The notes under the pieces were generated by a model. The model searched no databases and had not been told where the DNA came from. It saw only the letters and a program-made list of their open reading frames with translations. A program made the translations under genes and the position numbers. 64,000 nucleotides of DNA from assembly GCA_964511575.1 (NCBI GenBank), contig CAZEFM010000008.1:1-64000 (forward strand). Direction: 5' to 3'. This document shows positions 52,651-62,189 of this stretch, piece after piece. Source of the DNA: CALKHT01 sp964511575. GTDB taxonomy: Bacteria > Planctomycetota > Phycisphaerae > Phycisphaerales > Phycisphaeraceae. Every line of letters begins with the position of its first letter. Position 1 is the stretch's first letter.

Positions 52651-53886
52651 ATGAAAGTCGTGGAATCGGTCTTTGACGAGCAATTGCTTTCACCCGCCTA
52701 CGTGCAGAGCCCGTATGCGACTTACGATGCATTGCGGTCGACATATCCCGTCTACTGGTGCGAGAAGTGGAATGCCTGGCTGATCACGCGCTATGACGAT
52801 GCGGTTGCGATCCTGCGCGATCACGAAGGTTTTTCCAATCGTGGGCGATACACGGAGTACCTCAGCGTGCTGACGCAGGAGCAGCAGGACCAGCTTACCT
52901 ATCTGCGGCATCACTACGAGCATGGCGGGCTGGTGCAGTCGGATCCGCCGAATCACACGCGGCTGCGCAAGCTCATCGGCGGGGCGTTTACGCCACGTAT
53001 CGTCGAGCAGATGCGCGATCTGGTGAAGCAGATCACCGGCGAACTGATCGATGCGTTCGAGCATGAAAGCACGGTGGAGTTGGTGCATGCGTTTGCGTTC
53101 GCGTTGCCGGCGATGGTGATTGCCGGGGTGCTCGGCGTGCCGGCTGAGGAACGCGATATGTTCAAGAAGTGGTCGTCGGATATTCAGCGATTCCTCGGCA
53201 GCGGGCAGGTGCGGTTCGACTACGCGCTCGATGCGCAGGACGCGTGGAAAAATATGAACGGCTACTTCACGGAGCTGCTTGCCCAGCGCCGCAAAACGCC
53301 GCGAAACGATCTGGTATCGGCCCTGGCGGCGGCTCACGAAGACGGTGAGCGTCTAACCGATGACGAACTGATTCGCACATGCGGGGCGCTCCTGATCGCG
53401 GGGCATGAGACGACGACGAACCTGATCTGTAACGGTGTGTGGCTGCTGCTGACGCATCCGGATCAGGCGCGGATGCTGCGCGACGATCCGACGCTGTATG
53501 GCAGCGCGGTGGAGGAGTTTCTGCGGTTTGAGTCGCCGTTTCAGGCGATTCCGCGCACGGTGACGAAGGACGTGACGATCCGTGATCAGCCTTTGGCGGC
53601 GGGGGACCTCGTGTACGTCATGCTCGGTGCGGCCAATCGCGATCCGCAGCGGTTCGACGACCCGCATCGACTGGACATCCGACGGACGAACAACCGACAC
53701 GTGGCGTTCGGTTACGGCGTGCACTTTTGCCTCGGCTCAGCGTTGGCGCGGATGGAAGCGCCAATCGCGATCAGCGCGCTCTTCGATCGGCTGCCGTCCA
53801 TCGCGCTGGACCCGGATGCTCCGCCCGTGTGGAAGGTGAGCATGGGGCAGCGCGGCATGGAGCGGTTCCTCCTGAAGCTGCGCTGA
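52651..53886 (+). CDS. cytochrome P450
   Basis: A 411-residue soluble bacterial P450 monooxygenase. The marks are the oxygen-binding I helix (LIAGHETTTNLI), the ExxR helix (EEFLRFESP), and the heme loop FGYGVHFCLGSALARME with the heme thiolate Cys360. It needs ferredoxin/reductase partners that are not encoded here. The start at 52651 has AGGAGA upstream. It is the last gene of cassette 2. The substrate is unknown; P450s of this size commonly hydroxylate small molecules. The cytoplasmic location contrasts with its exported neighbours. Confidence 0.93.
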   Translation: MKVVESVFDEQLLSPAYVQSPYATYDALRSTYPVYWCEKWNAWLITRYDDAVAILRDHEGFSNRGRYTEYLSVLTQEQQDQLTYLRHHYEHGGLVQSDPPNHTRLRKLIGGAFTPRIVEQMRDLVKQITGELIDAFEHESTVELVHAFAFALPAMVIAGVLGVPAEERDMFKKWSSDIQRFLGSGQVRFDYALDAQDAWKNMNGYFTELLAQRRKTPRNDLVSALAAAHEDGERLTDDELIRTCGALLIAGHETTTNLICNGVWLLLTHPDQARMLRDDPTLYGSAVEEFLRFESPFQAIPRTVTKDVTIRDQPLAAGDLVYVMLGAANRDPQRFDDPHRLDIRRTNNRHVAFGYGVHFCLGSALARMEAPIAISALFDRLPSIALDPDAPPVWKVSMGQRGMERFLLKLR

Positions 53887-53888
53887 GG

Positions 53889-56800
53889 TCAGTCGCCCGG
53901 CGGGAAGAGTTCGATTTCCGCGAGTTGCAGCAGTTGGTTGGTTGCGCTTTGCAGCGCTTCGAATCGCACGAAACGCGCTTCGTGCGCTGCGGTCAGGTCG
54001 ATGGTGCGTTCCTGCTGGAAGTTTTCCCATTGCGGGGCGGCGACTTCGGTCCATTCGCGGCCGTCACGGCTCAGCGCCAGGCGGATATGGGTTGGCGCTG
54101 ACGCCGCATCGACAAACTGCAGGCGGATGCCGCCGATGGGTTGCACGCGCATGGTGTCGATGACCACGTGGTGCGGGTAAGCGTTCTGACGGTGGCCGAC
54201 GTCGGTAAGCCAGGCGACGTGCGGCAGGCCGTCGATGGCGCGTTGCGCTCGGCGAATGGCTTCATCGCGGTCGGTGTGGCCGGTGGCATCGACGACGCGC
54301 CATCCTGTTTTGGGAAGCCCCAGTTGCAACCGCATCACGGGGCCTGTTTCACCTTGAGGCGTGATGGTGCGTGCGGTGACGACGGCGGGCCGATTGAGCG
54401 GGAACGGTTCGCGGTAAACGGGATCGGACGCGGTGGGCTCGCGGCCATCGAGGCGGAAGTGGACGGGAGCGCCGGGCACGCGCGGCAGGAGGTGGACGCG
54501 CTGCTGCGCATCGCGCCAACCGCGCACCTGCGAAGCACGAACGGGGAGCATGGCAACATCCGCCCAGTTGCGATCGGTTGCCCCGGTCATGTGCAGGCGT
54601 CGTTCCGCAGCGGTGAAGACCAGAGCGTAGAGAGCGTTCATGGTCACGTCGCCCTCCATGTAGGGTGCGCCCATGTGTGGGGTGGTGTAGCGCAGGCCGT
54701 AGCCCGGTTCCCACGCGAGTGCGAAGGTGAAGGCGAGTTCGCGCATGACCTCGGCGAAGGCGCGTGAGTCGATTTGAGCGAGGCCGATGAGTCCCAGTGC
54801 GCCGCCGGGTTCGCCGTATGCGTGGGAGTTGCGCCACCAGGGGAAGCGCTCGCGCATGATGTTGGCGGCCGCCTTGATCACATGGGGCAACTCACGGCGA
54901 TGATGGCAGACGAGAGCGAACAATCCGGTGCGGGACCAGAACTCTTCCAGATCCTTGTGGCTGGCGTTGTAGCCCAGCGCGCCGTGGCCGTTCTGAGCCG
55001 GGTCGGACCATGCGTGCATGACGAACGGCAGGCACTCATCCCAGATGGCTGAGCGAATGCCCGCACGACGGGCGAGCGCTTCGAAGAGCAGCAGGTGGAC
55101 GGTGGGTGCGACGAGGGATTTGTTGTCATAAGGCAGGTGCGGCGGACCGTGACCGAGCGTGGGCATGTCCCATGCGCTGTTGTGGAAGGTTGCGGCGGCC
55201 CACCGCAGGTTGGCTTCCAGCCAGGGCAGCACGCGTTGATCACCCGTGGCGAGGTAGTACTCGCTGACAAGCAGCCCCGTGTAGGCACAGGGCCAGTGGC
55301 CGAGCGTGCCGAAGGCGAAGGGGGTCGGGTATTCGTTGAGCGCCCAGTCGACGGCTCGTTTGACGTGGGGCAGATATTTCTGGTCGCGTGTGCTGAGCAG
55401 GGCGAGGCCGGCGAGGCTGGTGCGGATGTATCCGCCCCATTCACCATTGTCGCGCTGGGTGCGTGCCAGGTGTTCGATCATGTCATTGAGCATGACGTTG
55501 ACGGTGGCGTTGCGTCGCGGCCAGTTGTTCTGAGCGAACGGGCCGGGCGTGTTGAGTCGGCACAGCAGTTCTTCGGTGCGGCCGGCGCGCAGGACCTGCA
55601 AACGCACCATGCCGGTGGAGCCGCCGGCATGGGCGGGTCGCGCCACTGCGTCGAGGACAGCGCGACCGAGCACCGCCTCGTGGCCGTGCTCCAACCAGCG
55701 CCAACCCGGATCGCAGGTGTTGACGGGCAGGGGGTTGCCATCGACAGCGACGATGACATCGCCGCGTTTGAGTCCCGCGTGTGCGGCCGGTGATCCGTCG
55801 CGCACGTCGGTGACAGCAAGCACGTGCTGTTCGTGTTCGAGCAGCGCATCGAACCCGAATGCGCCGGCGGCGAGGAGGTCGGGTCCGAGCCCGCCGTTGG
55901 ATCGGCCGAGCAATCGTTGCGATGGTTGCGGGTGCAAACGGGTGAGGCGGGCGTTGGTGATGATGGCCGCGGCGCCCGCATCGTGTCGGATGCGCAGGCC
56001 CATCCGCTGTTCACGGTCGTTGGTGAGCGTATCGGCGGGGATGTGCAACCAGGCGCGTTGCATGGTGGGCGTTTGTTCCGCCGGTGGCGCGGGAAGGAAC
56101 CGGATTTCAGCCGCGGATGCGAACGGGCCGTTGCCCAGCGTGTCGATGGCTTCGATGGCGAGATAGCGCGTGCGGGTGGTGGGAGGAAGGTTGATGCGCT
56201 GTTCCTGGCGCAGCGGTTCGTTGAAGCGACCGCGTGCGATCGGCGCGTTCCATGTGGTGCCGTCGTTGCTGATGTAGACGGCATATTCGCGAAAGATGCC
56301 GTTGGGTGAGCGGTCCTGTCGTGGCAGACAGGTGATGGTGCGGACGGGTCGTACTTCGCCGAAATCGATGGTGATGCGGTGGGGCAGGGCGTCCTGTGCG
56401 CCCTGGTAGCGGCTGTGCCAGAAGGTGCCGGGGTTGCCGTCGAACGCGAGCGCGATGGGGGTGTAATCCGCACCCTGGCCGAGGTTTTCGCTGCTGGCGG
56501 TGATGCGCCACGCGGCTTGTGCGCCGACGGGAGCGGTGCCTTCGGTGGTGATGCGCTGAGAGGCGAGCACCGCGCCGCTGTCCGGGTTGAATGCTTCCAG
56601 CACGATGCTTGCGCCGTCGACTTCAGCACCGGCGAGATCGACGGAAAAAAGTGCATACCACGCAGCCTGGCGGCGATCCTCGGCAAGCGCAGGCAGCGTG
56701 ACGGTCTGCTCGATCGCGGCGTTGGCTGGCAGCGCCAGCGCCCACGTGCCGCCCGGCAGCATCCAGGCACGCGGCTCCACGTTGCCCACGATGCGCCAAT

Positions 56801-56939
56801 TGTGAGGCGCTGCGGCAGCGCGGTGCATCAGCTTCGAAGGCTGAAGATCGCCGCGTGGTACGGCGATGTTTTCCCCCGCAGCCGTGCCAACCACCGCCAG
56901 CATGGCGCCGCACACCCAACCGGTAACCGTTTTGCGCAT
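53889..56939 (-). CDS. secreted multidomain protein: discoidin-like, PDZ and alpha/alpha-barrel (DUF6288-type)
   Basis: 1016 residues with a signal peptide (MRKTVTGWVCGAMLAVVGTAAG). A discoidin/F5-8C-like domain lies near residues 140-290 (AWRITASSENLGQG, EYAVYISNDGTTW). A PDZ domain lies near 370-450 (LKRGDVIVAVDGNPL). An alpha-rich segment resembling DUF6288/terpenoid-cyclase-like barrels lies near 480-790. A second discoidin-like domain closes the protein (PHHVVIDTMRVQPIGGIRL, EWTEVAAPQWENF). The barrel suggests a polysaccharide lyase or hydrolase-like role, but the catalytic residues are unknown. It is the last gene of the minus-strand sialic acid group and lies 111 bases after nanA. Confidence 0.8.
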   Translation of the reverse strand: MRKTVTGWVCGAMLAVVGTAAGENIAVPRGDLQPSKLMHRAAAAPHNWRIVGNVEPRAWMLPGGTWALALPANAAIEQTVTLPALAEDRRQAAWYALFSVDLAGAEVDGASIVLEAFNPDSGAVLASQRITTEGTAPVGAQAAWRITASSENLGQGADYTPIALAFDGNPGTFWHSRYQGAQDALPHRITIDFGEVRPVRTITCLPRQDRSPNGIFREYAVYISNDGTTWNAPIARGRFNEPLRQEQRINLPPTTRTRYLAIEAIDTLGNGPFASAAEIRFLPAPPAEQTPTMQRAWLHIPADTLTNDREQRMGLRIRHDAGAAAIITNARLTRLHPQPSQRLLGRSNGGLGPDLLAAGAFGFDALLEHEQHVLAVTDVRDGSPAAHAGLKRGDVIVAVDGNPLPVNTCDPGWRWLEHGHEAVLGRAVLDAVARPAHAGGSTGMVRLQVLRAGRTEELLCRLNTPGPFAQNNWPRRNATVNVMLNDMIEHLARTQRDNGEWGGYIRTSLAGLALLSTRDQKYLPHVKRAVDWALNEYPTPFAFGTLGHWPCAYTGLLVSEYYLATGDQRVLPWLEANLRWAAATFHNSAWDMPTLGHGPPHLPYDNKSLVAPTVHLLLFEALARRAGIRSAIWDECLPFVMHAWSDPAQNGHGALGYNASHKDLEEFWSRTGLFALVCHHRRELPHVIKAAANIMRERFPWWRNSHAYGEPGGALGLIGLAQIDSRAFAEVMRELAFTFALAWEPGYGLRYTTPHMGAPYMEGDVTMNALYALVFTAAERRLHMTGATDRNWADVAMLPVRASQVRGWRDAQQRVHLLPRVPGAPVHFRLDGREPTASDPVYREPFPLNRPAVVTARTITPQGETGPVMRLQLGLPKTGWRVVDATGHTDRDEAIRRAQRAIDGLPHVAWLTDVGHRQNAYPHHVVIDTMRVQPIGGIRLQFVDAASAPTHIRLALSRDGREWTEVAAPQWENFQQERTIDLTAAHEARFVRFEALQSATNQLLQLAEIELFPPGD

Positions 56940-57050
56940 GGGATCCGCTCCCGAGCGGTGAATGGGCCGGCAATGCGCGCAACCCGTCCGCTGCTTCGTG
57001 TTTCGTTGTACGGATGTATCGGTGCGGCCGATGTACGACCGCGTGTCTGG

Positions 57051-57995
57051 TCAGGCAGGAATCTGGTTCACGGTGTGCGTCACCAGCGCGTTGCCGCTGC
57101 GCATCACCTCCAGTTGTGAGCCTTTTTCAAGCAGTTGTTGCATGGTCTGGTCATCGAGCGGTTCGATCGGCAGGCGCGGGGCGCCGACATCGATGCCGCG
57201 CAGCTTCATGAGCGCCTTGCCCGTTGCCACCACGCCGTACGTCAGCAACAGTTCGATCAGGTCGAGCACCTCGCGTGCCATGCGATGCGCCTGGTCGTGC
57301 TGGCCGGCGTTATACAGTTCGACCATACGCAGGTAATGGGGGGCGGCGTAGTTGTAGGTGCTGCCGATGGCGCTGGTCGCACCGCACGCCAACCCGCCCA
57401 GCAGCGCCTCATCAACGCCGAAGGGATTGTCGAATCGGCCGTCCTGCACGCCGAGGCATCGCTGGTAAAGGTACAGATTGGGGTCGTTGAACTTCACCCC
57501 GGCGAGGGTGGGCATTTCATCGCTGCCGCGTTCGAGGAACGCATCGGGCGCGACGGTGCACAGCGTCATTCCGGGCGAGTGATAGTAGTAGAACGGAAGT
57601 TTCGGCGCTTTGCTGGCGATGGCGGCGCAGTAGGCGACGAGTGCATTGACGCTCGCCGGCTTGAAAAAGCTCGGGGCGATGGCGGAAACCGCATCCGCGC
57701 CGATCGCTTGGGCGTGGGCCGCCAGATCGCACGCTTCGGGCAGGCTCAGATGCCCCACGTGCACGATCACACGAAGCGAGCCGTTCGCCACATCGACCCA
57801 GCGCTGGGCGATGTCTCTTCGCTCCTCGTGGGTGAGCGACAGGCCTTCCCCCGTCGTGCCGTTGATGTAAACGCCCCGGACCCCCGAGGTGTGCAGCCAT
57901 TGGGCCTGCTGTTCGATCACGTCGAGCGCGACTCGGCCATCGCTGTCGAAAGGAGCGTGTGGTGCGGCGATGAACGTAAAGCCATTTTTACTCAT
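57051..57995 (-). CDS. nanA: N-acetylneuraminate lyase-like aldolase (DapA superfamily)
   Basis: A 314-residue class I aldolase of the DHDPS/NAL superfamily. It has GVYINGTTGEGLSL (phosphate/carboxylate loop), the conserved Tyr in FYYYHSPGM, and Schiff-base Lys168 in LAGVKFNDPNL. NAL-like GATSAIGSTYNYAAPHY near residue 205 favours sialic acid lyase over dihydrodipicolinate synthase. It splits N-acetylneuraminate into pyruvate and N-acetylmannosamine. The start overlaps the upstream sialidase stop by eight bases, strong evidence for a shared role. Cytoplasmic. Confidence 0.92.
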   Translation of the reverse strand: MSKNGFTFIAAPHAPFDSDGRVALDVIEQQAQWLHTSGVRGVYINGTTGEGLSLTHEERRDIAQRWVDVANGSLRVIVHVGHLSLPEACDLAAHAQAIGADAVSAIAPSFFKPASVNALVAYCAAIASKAPKLPFYYYHSPGMTLCTVAPDAFLERGSDEMPTLAGVKFNDPNLYLYQRCLGVQDGRFDNPFGVDEALLGGLACGATSAIGSTYNYAAPHYLRMVELYNAGQHDQAHRMAREVLDLIELLLTYGVVATGKALMKLRGIDVGAPRLPIEPLDDQTMQQLLEKGSQLEVMRSGNALVTHTVNQIPA

Positions 57996-60042
57996 GGGAA
58001 CTCACAATCTCTTCCACCGGAATTACTTGAAAGACCAGATGTGCCCGGCTGCACTCATAAAGGATACCAACATGATCATCATTGATCATACTCAGGCACG
58101 AATAGCCGGCGCTGGAGCCCGCGTCCAGCAGCAACTGCGACTCGCTGGGCCAGGTGTCGCCGTGATCCGGGCTGTATTTGATGGTCATCATGCGGCGGGG
58201 CGGCGCGCCGACCGCGGGGTTGGAAAAGAAGAGGCCGTGCCGCATCGCATCGCTGCGTTCATCAGCGCGGATGATGCTCGCCATGCAGGTGTGCGGCTCG
58301 GGCAGCGCCCGGCGGGAGGTGGGGTGTTCCTGCCAGGTTCGACCCATGTCGCGGGTGATCGCCACGGCACGCGACCCGCCGCGGTCATCGCGCATGTTGA
58401 GCATCAGCACGCCGTCGTTCAGTTCGACCACCTGCGATTCGGTGGTATGGCTGCGGGCGCCGGTGCCGATCCTCCACGTCGCGCCGCGGTCACTGCTGTA
58501 AATAATGGTGGAATGCGGCACGTTGTTCTCATCCTTGAACTGTGCGGGAAACACCAGCGTGCCATCGCGCATCGTGATGCCTTTGCCCGGCCCGTTGAAG
58601 AGTAAACGCCACTTGGGGTCCTTCAATTGCGGCGTCACATTGATGGGGTCGGACCACGTGAGACCATCATCATCGCTGCGCGTCAGCACCAGTTGCCCGG
58701 TTTCCTCAGGCGTGATGCCGGGCCCCGAGCCGTGCCACGCGCGATTGCCCTGGCTCCACAGCGCCGCCACCCAGATCGTGTTCGTTTGTGCATCGACCAG
58801 CACCGACGGATCGCCCACACCGTTGCCCCGGCTTCCCGGCATTGATTCAGGGTAATCCAGAATCGCTCGCATCGGCTCCCACGTGCGTCCGCCATCCGTG
58901 CTGCGGCTCATGCCCACATCGATGTTGGCGGGCAGATCCGGCCAGCCGGTCCAGCGAATGTCGTACACGGCAATCAGCGTGCCTTCGTTCGTCGTTGCCA
59001 ACCCGGGAATGCGGTAGACGCTTGAACCATCATCGCCGCCGTCACGCACCGACACGCCCAATCGCTGCACCGGCGACACCCTCGGGGAAGCGATGCGCAG
59101 CATGCGGCCGTTGCTCAGCCGGATGCTGGTGATGCGGCCAGCTACGCGATGCAGCAGCGGGGCGTCCTCACGCAACGTCACACACAACCAAAGATCGTTC
59201 ATTTCCTCCTGCAACTGCAGTTGACCGTCGATCACACCCATGCCGTGTGTCGCCTGCGAAGCACCCAGCGCTTCACCCCATTGTTCAGGTGCCGCAAAGC
59301 CTTCGGCGTTCACCCGGCCGGGCCCCATCACCAGTTCGACGGAGGCGACATCGTCAAGCCGGGTCGTGCCCTCCAGCGTGAACGTAACAGACGTGACTGA
59401 CAGCGGCGACAACGTGCCCGACGTCGCCAGCCGAACGCCCGCAATCGGATTGCGTGGCTTGTTCGTCAGCACAGGCAGCCGTACGTTCAACGGATGAGCT
59501 CCGGTCAGTGTCATCGGTGTCGGTGGCGTGATGCGAACCTGGCGCATCAGCACGCCGCCTTCGGGATGACTCGTCGCGGTGAAGCGCAACTGCCTCACTC
59601 CTGTTGGCAGCGGGATGCGCACGCGCGTCGGAAAATCCCCCACGCGCACCTCGCGATCGCCGTTGTAGATCTCCTGCCACGCATCGCCGATGCGCGCTTC
59701 GATGCGATAGTGAAACGGCCCGCGCGAGGTCCAACGTTCCACATCAAAGGAAAGCACCTCGCCGCCGCGCGTTGCGTCGTTCAGCGACAGCTCGATCGTA
59801 CGGTCGTCCCCGCCCATGATGCGCAGCACCTTGTTGCCGCGCAGCTCGTGAATACTGGCATGACCCGGCGCGCTGTGCCACTGTCCGCCGTTGCTGCGCC
59901 ACTGCGTGAGCGGTCCCGCCTCCGGTCGCGTGAAATCTTCCACCAGACGGGTTTGTCCGTTCGCCGGTACAGCCGTGCAGACGCACAGCGCAACAAACAA
60001 GAGGTATGCCCCCGCGGTGATCGATCGTCCGATGCTCAACAT
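57988..60042 (-). CDS. secreted sialidase with N-terminal carbohydrate-binding-like domains
   Basis: About 684 residues. The signal peptide is hydrophobic (GAYLLFVALCVCTAVPANG). Residues 30-330 form beta-rich lectin-like and sialidase-associated domains (LVEDFTRPEAGPLTQWRSNG). The propeller starts with SSVYRIPGLATTNEGTLI and has Asp boxes STDGGRTW, SDDDGLTW and SSDRGATW. The catalytic marks ESQVVELNDGVLMLNMRD and AGYSCLSMINDDHVGILYE are present. The ATG at 60042 is preferred to a TTG before it. The downstream nanA gene overlaps it by eight bases. It has no PEP-CTERM tail, so it is probably periplasmic or secreted. Confidence 0.92.
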   Translation of the reverse strand: MLSIGRSITAGAYLLFVALCVCTAVPANGQTRLVEDFTRPEAGPLTQWRSNGGQWHSAPGHASIHELRGNKVLRIMGGDDRTIELSLNDATRGGEVLSFDVERWTSRGPFHYRIEARIGDAWQEIYNGDREVRVGDFPTRVRIPLPTGVRQLRFTATSHPEGGVLMRQVRITPPTPMTLTGAHPLNVRLPVLTNKPRNPIAGVRLATSGTLSPLSVTSVTFTLEGTTRLDDVASVELVMGPGRVNAEGFAAPEQWGEALGASQATHGMGVIDGQLQLQEEMNDLWLCVTLREDAPLLHRVAGRITSIRLSNGRMLRIASPRVSPVQRLGVSVRDGGDDGSSVYRIPGLATTNEGTLIAVYDIRWTGWPDLPANIDVGMSRSTDGGRTWEPMRAILDYPESMPGSRGNGVGDPSVLVDAQTNTIWVAALWSQGNRAWHGSGPGITPEETGQLVLTRSDDDGLTWSDPINVTPQLKDPKWRLLFNGPGKGITMRDGTLVFPAQFKDENNVPHSTIIYSSDRGATWRIGTGARSHTTESQVVELNDGVLMLNMRDDRGGSRAVAITRDMGRTWQEHPTSRRALPEPHTCMASIIRADERSDAMRHGLFFSNPAVGAPPRRMMTIKYSPDHGDTWPSESQLLLDAGSSAGYSCLSMINDDHVGILYECSRAHLVFQVIPVEEIVSSHE

Positions 60043-60088
60043 CAATTCCGCTTTCTTTCGGATGAAGGGGTTCGTTCCCGCACGGTGC

Positions 60089-62032
60089 TTACGGTCGCAC
60101 GCGACGCATCAGCAGAGGTGTCACCGAACTCAACAGTCCCAACGTGCCGGGCTCGGGAACATTGCTGACCACCGCGCTGAATGTTGTGCCGATGCGAATC
60201 TCATCAATGCTCCACGTCACGTTCGCGCCGCCTGCGATGCGAATCGATTCGATCAGCGCATCGCTGTTCGTGCCGGTCGTGCCGACCAGCGTCCAGTCCA
60301 TGTCGACATCGCTGTCGGGAACAACGTCCTTGCCGTCGAAAAAGACCTTGAGAAACAGTTGGTCATGGTTGTCCGCATCGCTGTCGTCCTGCGCAGCGAT
60401 CCTGAAGACAAGCAGTACGCGGTCCTGCCGCGACAGCGCGCCGAACGCGCCATGCACCGTCTCGCCCAGCTCGTTGAGGAAGAAGTGTTCCTGGCTTCCG
60501 ACGCCGAAGGCTGCACGCGTTTGTCCCGCGCCGTCGCGCAGCAGCACATCGAGAAACTCGCCGCTGCTGTCGTTGCTGGAAGTGTCGAACGCCTGGGTGA
60601 CATGCATCGCGATGTACGTATCGCCCTCGGCGTTGAGGTCGATCGGGGTGGCGAGGCGACGTTCGATGTGCTGGCCGCGCACCAGATCCACGCGTCCCGC
60701 CTCCGTGGGGAAACGGGCGATGTTCATTTCCAGATCGTCCGCCACGAACGTGCCCGTGCCCTGCCACGCGCCGGACCAGCCCATGCCGCCGCGATCGCGC
60801 AGCACCGTGTTGCCGAAACCATCGTAATGCGTCAATTCGCGGTGATGCGGCTGGCCCTCCAGATGCGCCAGTTGCACGTTCACAAAACGAATGATCGTGT
60901 TGCCCGTCGCTTCATACACCAGCCCGATCGACTTGTCCGGCAGCACATCCAGCACGGAATAGGCCGCATGGCCCGGCACGATCAGCACGGGGTTGATGAA
61001 CGTGCGGCCTTCATCGTAGCTCGTCCAGATGCCGATGTTGGTGCGGTTGTTGCCCGTGCCCAGGTCGCTGCCCAGCGGCCCGGCGAAGAGAATGCGGTCG
61101 CGATCATCGCCTTCCCGTTTGGCGGAGTACCGCACCAGTGCGGTGTCGACAGGGGTGATGGTGATGTCGCCATTCATGACAGGCGACCATGTTTCGCCGC
61201 CGTCGCTGCTGATCCATCGCTTGCGCACGTTGCCGCCGGTCTGACGCGCATCGTACATCAGGTCGCCGTTGGTCAGTTCGATGATCTCCGATTCATCGCC
61301 GCCCGCGCCCTGCGTGATCGCACCGGCCTTCCACGTCACGCCGTTGTCATCGCTGAAGATCGGCACCGAGTTCATCGCCCCGCCGTCACGGCGATGCGAC
61401 GGCACGACCAGCCGACCGTTGCGCGCCGGATCGGTCTGCCATTTGAGTTGAATGCCGATGCCCGGGCCGCTGTTGAGCGCATTCCAGTTCGGGTCCTTCA
61501 CCTGATCGTTGATGTTCCGAGGCTCGGACCACGTCAGGCCGTTGTCCGTCGACACGCGATGAATCAGCACCGAGGAGTTGTCGCCCAGCCCTTTGGGTAC
61601 GTGGATCTGCCCCGCGCCGTCGGGCCATTGCACGTACATGAGGTGCACGTGCCCCGTTTCGTGATCCACGAACGCACGCGGGTCGGAATAGTCAAAGCGA
61701 CTGTCGTGATGCAGCACGGTGTAGTCGCTCCATGTCCTGCCGCCATCGGTCGATCGCTTGACGGCCATGTCGATGGGGAAGCCCGCGTGTCCGGGATCGC
61801 TGTTGTTGCGTCGTGCTTCGGCGAAGGCGAGCAGGGTGCCGTCCGGCGCGACGATGAAGCTGGGGATACGGTAGTGGTTGGTGCCGGTGGGGCCCTCCGT
61901 GCCGCCGACGAAGATGTCGCTTTGCATGGGCGGATCGATCGCCGCCCGCGCCGAGGATACACCGAGGGTGCCAACGGCAAGCATACCCGCTGCAGCCGCC
62001 GTCAACGGCAACCGTTGTCGCTTCGAAATCAT
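60089..62032 (-). CDS. sialidase fused to a beta-sandwich/PEP-CTERM module
   Basis: A 647-residue exported enzyme. After the signal peptide (LTAAAAGMLAVGTLGVSSARA), residues 35-390 are the sialidase propeller: TNHYRIPSFIVAPDGTLLAF, Asp boxes STDGGRTW and SSDGGETW, ESEIIELTNGDLMYDARQ and AAYSVLDVLPDKSIGLVYE. From about residue 400 follows a beta-sandwich starting YDGFGN and ending SIDEIRIGTTFSAVV, like the separate protein at 13537-14334. The tail is VPEPGTLGLLSSVTPLLMRR. The start at 62032 has GGAG nine bases away. The design predicts surface anchoring by the exosortase. Confidence 0.92.
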   Translation of the reverse strand: MISKRQRLPLTAAAAGMLAVGTLGVSSARAAIDPPMQSDIFVGGTEGPTGTNHYRIPSFIVAPDGTLLAFAEARRNNSDPGHAGFPIDMAVKRSTDGGRTWSDYTVLHHDSRFDYSDPRAFVDHETGHVHLMYVQWPDGAGQIHVPKGLGDNSSVLIHRVSTDNGLTWSEPRNINDQVKDPNWNALNSGPGIGIQLKWQTDPARNGRLVVPSHRRDGGAMNSVPIFSDDNGVTWKAGAITQGAGGDESEIIELTNGDLMYDARQTGGNVRKRWISSDGGETWSPVMNGDITITPVDTALVRYSAKREGDDRDRILFAGPLGSDLGTGNNRTNIGIWTSYDEGRTFINPVLIVPGHAAYSVLDVLPDKSIGLVYEATGNTIIRFVNVQLAHLEGQPHHRELTHYDGFGNTVLRDRGGMGWSGAWQGTGTFVADDLEMNIARFPTEAGRVDLVRGQHIERRLATPIDLNAEGDTYIAMHVTQAFDTSSNDSSGEFLDVLLRDGAGQTRAAFGVGSQEHFFLNELGETVHGAFGALSRQDRVLLVFRIAAQDDSDADNHDQLFLKVFFDGKDVVPDSDVDMDWTLVGTTGTNSDALIESIRIAGGANVTWSIDEIRIGTTFSAVVSNVPEPGTLGLLSSVTPLLMRRVRP

Positions 62033-62189
62033 GATGTCCATCTCCAGGGAGCGTTCAAGCCCCGCTCACCGCCGTCGGCACGAACGTGGTGGTTCGCGCT
62101 GCGTGACGTTGTGTAGCCGGCCGTGCCGTTGTGTGGTGTGAAAGCCGCTGATGCGCCTTTCGACGCGCCAGCGGAGAGGTCGCGTTTTC

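Noticed and set aside
59891..62116. 741-codon plus-strand frame across two sialidase genes
   Set aside because: It spans two unrelated real genes and their gap, which fits a GC-driven open frame and not a protein.
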